This document shows, piece by piece, positions 61,301 to 64,000 of a stretch of 64,000 nucleotides of DNA (its first letter is position 1; the number at the start of each line of letters is the position of its first letter). Source of the stretch: Streptomyces sp. NBC_01481 (GTDB lineage: Bacteria > Actinomycetota > Actinomycetes > Streptomycetales > Streptomycetaceae). The notes beneath the pieces were generated by a model. It was not told the DNA's origin and made no database searches. It was given only the letters and a program-made list of their open reading frames with translations. The stretch is taken from positions 62,001 to 126,000 of the forward strand of contig NZ_JAPEPT010000008.1 of assembly GCF_026339995.1 (NCBI RefSeq). Direction: 5' to 3'. Both the position numbers and the translations under genes were made by a program.

Positions 61301-63139
61301 TGCCTGGAGCGAGCCAAGGCCGCCGACGAGGACCGCCGCGCCGCCCAGCGCGCGGGAGACGACGCACGCCGCACCGCCCGCGCGCTTCGCGCCGAGCGAG
61401 CCGAGATCGCCGGGGCTCCCGAGAATCTGCCGGAGCCCGACGAGGACAGCCCGCGCGCCGCGCTGCCCACCCTGCGCGAGGCCTACCGCGCGGCCTCCCA
61501 GCTGTACGAGAAGGTGGGCGTCGGCGCCGACCTGCGCGCCGAGCAGGCCCGCGCGGAGAGCGACGAGAGCGCCGCCCTGGCCGAGCTCGACCGGCTCACC
61601 AACAAGGTCCGCACCCGCGCCGCCCAGCTTCTTGAGGGCACGGACGGCGCCGACGGTCCCTCCCGCCAGGCGGCGGCCGCCCGCGCCGAGTCGCTGGTAC
61701 AGATGCTGGAGTCGCGCGCCTCGGAAGCCAGCGAGAAGCTGGGCCGGCTGCGCGGCGAGGCCGAGCGGCTGGCCCCCGCCGACGGCGAGTCGCACACCGG
61801 ACTCCCGGACGATCTGGTCCCGGTCGACGCCGAGCAGGCCCAAGCCCTGCTGCGTACCGCGACGGGCGAACTCGCAGCGCGCACCGACGCGCTGGAGACG
61901 GCCCGGGCCGCGCACGCCGCCCTGCTCCAGGCCCACCGGGCAGCCGAGGACGCGGCAGGCGGCTTCGACGAGACCGCCGCGCTCCTGCGGGACCTGCTGC
62001 GGGAGCAGCACGACGAGGAGCCGCCGGACGCGCCCGAGCCGTACCCGGGCAGCCTGGAGGAGGCCCGCCACTCCGCCGCGGAAGCCCGGCGCTCACTGCG
62101 CGGCTGCGCCACCGACCTGTCCGCCGCCGAGGCGGCCGTGCGGGAAGCGAGCGACATTCTCGTACGGCACGCCAACTCCACACGGTACGAGCAGGTACGC
62201 ACTCCCGCACGCCAGCAGATCCGGGAACTGCCCGCCGCCGCGCTGCCCGAGCACGCCGCCAAGTGGGCGGAGGCGTTCGCGCCCCGGCTGCGCGTACTGA
62301 CCGACGAACTGGAGCAGTTGGAGCGCAACCGCGACACCATCGTCGACCGGCTGCGCGGTCTGGTGGACTCCGCACTGACGACCCTCCGCTCGGCACAGCG
62401 GCTCTCCCGGCTTCCCGAGGGGCTGGGCGAGTGGTCAGGACAGGAGTTCCTCCGGATCCGCTTCGAGGAGCCGGACCAGGCGACACTCGCCGAGCGGCTC
62501 GGCGAAGTCATCGACGAGGCGACCCGTGCGGCGGTGAAGAAGAACTCGGCGGCGGCCTACGGAGAGGGCCGGCGGGACGGAATGTCCCTGCTGCTGCGCG
62601 GCGTTCAGGCGGCACTCCAGCCCAAGGGCATCGCCGTAGAGATCCTCAAGCCGGATGCGGTGCTGCGCGCCGAGCGGGTCCCGGTGGGGCAGATGGGCGA
62701 CGTCTTCTCCGGCGGCCAGCTGCTCACCGCGGCCATCGCGCTCTACTGCACGATGGCCGCGCTGCGCAGCAACGACCGCGGCAGGGACAAGCACCGGCAT
62801 GCCGGCACGCTCTTCCTGGACAATCCCATCGGCCGCGCCAATGCGACGTATCTGCTGGAACTTCAGCGGGCGGTATCCGATGCGCTGGGCGTCCAATTGC
62901 TCTATACGACAGGGCTCTTCGACACGACGGCTCTCGCCGAATTCCCGCTGGTCATCCGGCTGCGCAATGACGCGGATCTGCGCGCGGGCCTGAAGTACAT
63001 CAGTGTCGAGGAACATCTGCGCCCGGGTCTGCCGCAACAGGACCCCTCGGGCGAGACGGTCCACGGCGAAATCACGGCGACGCGCATGTTCAAGCGCACC
63101 CCGGCGCCACCGCAGCCGGCGGCCGCGGACAGGACCTAG
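58361..63139 (+). CDS. Large SMC-like ATPase (MukB/MksB/JetC type)
   Basis: 1592 residues. Head half one has Walker A NGGGKS at residues 65-70 (Lys69). Long Ala/Glu/Arg-rich coiled coils run about 290-700 and 850-1400. Between them lies a globular hinge-like region (about 720-835: GGLLPPGPDVLATVEYLGEHG, PALPGWRYLAQAVDP, DGVVITDPASHARARE). Head half two has the ABC signature FSGGQ at 1449-1453 and Walker B LFLD at 1484-1487, where the usual catalytic Glu is Asn1488 (DNPIG). This is the architecture of SMC/MukB/JetC; it is longer than typical JetC. It differs at the N-terminus from TIGR02680 JetC as I know it. No JetD/MksG nuclease gene follows; the next gene is convergent. Confidence 0.78.
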   Translation: MYELSRVRLYSIGPAGARYADTVLDLRGVGEPVPHPAPAQADFFEEEPVGPPRRPAPAGVLFLENGGGKSVLLKLIFSVMLPGHRNTLGGASSGVLRKFLLADDCGHVALEWQHTLTGELVVVGKVSEWRGRQVSNDPRKFAEAWYSFRPGPGLSLDSLPVAESTAVRRPVEGASGAQGRRRTMKGFRDAITEAGKAYPHLDVYWEEIHDRWNEHLGDVGLDPELFRYQREMNADEGEAAGLFAVKKDSDFTDLLLRAVSDTRDTDGLADLVSSFGNKLGRRAELTAERDFTAGSADLLGRIVEAAEARTRARDIHAGAERRTRTLARRLSARAAGERGRTAELAQQVTSAAHTVTEAEQARSRSSLIAAELAYRHASLALTVAEKSAAAQRRELTDARTLHAAWQAAEAVLRHRAASDRSARVAVAIREAERDAAPALAARARAAADLVRALHSAAEDGERLANEQEERSAALQEAGESAHRDATAAATEAQRARSEIGHLRQRLSEVEQETAEAVRAGWLDDTAPDADPARAALAASDAEKTAVAAWDAAREAGRTTADRAREAAAAESRAELAAARASDAALAADSAYEAERRAAESIAQDERLAELLSLPPTVHAAVPSPRRGTGVDAASGPVPADGAAEDPSRHAADPARGGHGHDGRPATPLRATEGPLTAEELDGYADELRELLDQYVASAERQLFDLRTAAADDARILGALGDGGLLPPGPDVLATVEYLGEHGVPALPGWRYLAQAVDPADHAAVLAARPELVDGVVITDPASHARAREVLTGAALLPRSAVAVGTAAALLAPVPGPGTGVSGDGDVFLVPPNPAMHDEHAADEERQALRARATARDEEIRVLAARLAGDRSIAARLGSWRADCPPGMLAELAQGAQSAREAAEEAREALAEARTARAEADEAAADAAGVRDQRQEAAQRARRAADALAGLAFRLRERAGWQVKLRELADDAAESEARATTCLERAKAADEDRRAAQRAGDDARRTARALRAERAEIAGAPENLPEPDEDSPRAALPTLREAYRAASQLYEKVGVGADLRAEQARAESDESAALAELDRLTNKVRTRAAQLLEGTDGADGPSRQAAAARAESLVQMLESRASEASEKLGRLRGEAERLAPADGESHTGLPDDLVPVDAEQAQALLRTATGELAARTDALETARAAHAALLQAHRAAEDAAGGFDETAALLRDLLREQHDEEPPDAPEPYPGSLEEARHSAAEARRSLRGCATDLSAAEAAVREASDILVRHANSTRYEQVRTPARQQIRELPAAALPEHAAKWAEAFAPRLRVLTDELEQLERNRDTIVDRLRGLVDSALTTLRSAQRLSRLPEGLGEWSGQEFLRIRFEEPDQATLAERLGEVIDEATRAAVKKNSAAAYGEGRRDGMSLLLRGVQAALQPKGIAVEILKPDAVLRAERVPVGQMGDVFSGGQLLTAAIALYCTMAALRSNDRGRDKHRHAGTLFLDNPIGRANATYLLELQRAVSDALGVQLLYTTGLFDTTALAEFPLVIRLRNDADLRAGLKYISVEEHLRPGLPQQDPSGETVHGEITATRMFKRTPAPPQPAAADRT

Positions 63140-63142
63140 CCG

Positions 63143-63583
63143 TCAGGCCCGTCCGGCTATCGAGGACCGGGGTCTGGCGCTGCGCCCCTGTTGCCGCTGC
63201 GCCGCCCGCGCCATCCGGCGTGCGCGGCGGCGCTCACGGCGCAGCTGACGCGCCGTGCTGCTCGGCACCGACACGACCCCGTGGCGCTGGTTCCAGACCT
63301 GGCGGGTCACCCACACGTCCAGCACCGCCCAGGTCGCCACCACCGTGCTCCCGACGCCGCTGAGCACCATCGGAAAGGCCAGCCACGACCCGGCCAGCGT
63401 GCAGAGAAACGCGATCATTCCCTGAATCAGCGTCAGCGAGGCGATGATGACCGCGCGCACCGCTGCCGTACGGACCGGATCGGCCATGCGCCGCCGCACC
63501 GCCGGCTCCTCCACCCAGAGCTGCCGCGGGACATCGGCACAACTCGCCGCCCGAACCCCGCCGCGACGCTCGTCCGTGTCCAT
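63143..63583 (-). CDS. Small integral membrane protein
   Basis: 146 residues starting MDTDERRGGVRAASC, chosen because the upstream frame to 63976 is not protein-like. Two hydrophobic helices (AAVRAVIIASLTLIQGMIAFLC and LAFPMVLSGVGSTVVATWAVLDVW) are followed by a very basic C-terminus (RQLRRERRRARRMARAAQRQQGRSARPR). It ends 3 bp from the convergent SMC-like gene. Function unknown; not nuclease-like, so it does not supply a JetD subunit. Confidence 0.65.
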   Translation of the reverse strand: MDTDERRGGVRAASCADVPRQLWVEEPAVRRRMADPVRTAAVRAVIIASLTLIQGMIAFLCTLAGSWLAFPMVLSGVGSTVVATWAVLDVWVTRQVWNQRHGVVSVPSSTARQLRRERRRARRMARAAQRQQGRSARPRSSIAGRA

Positions 63584-64000
63584 GGACCCTGTCACTCCCC
63601 ACCTCTGTCCGACTTCAGGGTGGCTGCCCGGATTCCGCTGCTTTACTCCGGCCGCCGCATCGTATGCGGACCGGAGCCGAACCGAATGCGATGTGCCCGC
63701 GTTACCGGCGAACCCCCGTGCCCCCCGTACAGAATGACGATTGACCAGGCCCGATGATTCCCGTGGAGCGAAGAATTCCAGCCATCTCCCACCGTCCGAA
63801 AGATGACGTGCCGCCAGGTGTGGTCCGACACCGTGGGGAATGCCATCTCCCCGAATACCGGGACAACTCATGATCAACACGCCTGCCGTAGGCCGAAAAT
63901 CGTCCGGACGTGCCTTCGAGTTGTCTGTGTGACAGTAGTAGGCTCGCGCCGTTTGTTGACGGAACACCACCCGCACCGGGCGGGGGGTCGAGCAGGGGGA
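63584..64000. other. Right-end intergenic region
   Basis: No convincing coding frame in the last 417 bp. A promoter at 63915-63944 points out of the window. Confidence 0.5.
63915..63944 (+). promoter_or_regulatory. Candidate promoter reading out of the right end
   Basis: TTCGAG (63915-63920), an 18 bp spacer and TAGGCT (63939-63944), a typical Streptomyces housekeeping promoter pattern. The gene it serves begins beyond the window. Confidence 0.45.

Noticed and set aside
55694..63139. Complete type II Wadjet (JetABCD) defence system
   Set aside because: No JetD-type DUF2399/Toprim gene is present, and the large protein's N-terminus differs from TIGR02680 as I know it; kept only as a Wadjet/Mks-like system.

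Overview
The window looks like a chromosomal core segment of a Streptomyces-type actinomycete. GC is very high with strong third-position GC bias, GTG starts are common, and the gene content is typical of the genus: rbpA with a sigma-R-type promoter, a ribD-ribE-ribM-ribBA-ribH operon running into hisE-hisG, ppm1-fxsA, a family 18 chitinase with DasR-like operators, and two paired CNNM/CBS proteins. No rRNA, tRNA, CRISPR array, integrase or transposase gene was found.

Layout. 1-3.1 kb: an Lrp/AsnC regulator (cut by the left edge) and a davA-davB-like lysine monooxygenase/amidase pair. 3.2-8.9 kb: DUF5995 protein, secreted alginate-lyase-family protein, divergent MFS/ROK pair with a palindromic operator, and an SDR protein whose promoter resembles the chitinase promoter further on. 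9.0-15.2 kb: FMN riboswitch and the riboflavin operon, continuing into hisE, hisG and a PH-domain membrane protein. 15.4-20.8 kb: two CNNM/CBS proteins, a CbxX/CfxQ-type AAA+ ATPase with a TPR-like N-terminus, and a uridine-kinase-like P-loop protein. 21-31.7 kb: secreted C39-like peptidase, TetR regulator, chitinase, acyl-CoA dehydrogenase, a DUF7064/7065-like plus aminoglycoside-phosphotransferase-fold pair, an Lrp regulator and an amidohydrolase. 31.7-38.8 kb: a gene-poor 550 bp stretch with a strong promoter, ppm1, fxsA, rbpA, UMF1-type MFS, GDPD, and a divergent yczE/yczR (MocR) pair. 38.8-43.3 kb: FtsK/TraB-like protein with a broken Walker A motif, a 64-residue membrane peptide, ankyrin and HEAT-repeat proteins. 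43.4-50.4 kb: four translationally overlapping genes (two GT4 glycosyltransferases, SGNH hydrolase, fused hydantoinase/5-oxoprolinase). 50.4-55.6 kb: pxpC-pxpB-pxpA, DUF1445 (D-glutamate cyclase-like), MFS and a divergent GntR regulator, together a 5-oxoproline/D-glutamate locus resembling the Bacillus kip/ycs operon. 55.7-63.1 kb: a three-gene SMC-like operon.

The most interesting system is the last one. A 511-residue MukF/JetA-like kleisin candidate, a 308-residue winged-helix (KITE, MksE/JetB-like) candidate and a 1592-residue SMC-like ATPase are encoded in the order seen in MksBEF and Wadjet systems. No JetD/MksG nuclease is encoded in the window, and the Walker B motif reads Asp-Asn instead of Asp-Glu. 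This could be an undescribed condensin-type or Wadjet-derived complex.

The second theme is repeats. Three copies of a 230 bp palindromic, MITE-like element (5391-5620, 29774-30003, 41568-41797) and a collapsed fourth copy (about 17875-17950) sit mostly within a few bases of stop codons. The collapsed copy appears to have removed a native stop codon and extended a CNNM protein into the antisense of the next gene. A different, common Streptomyces intergenic repeat separates the first two genes of the SMC operon. All functional calls are from reading the sequence; no database search was run.
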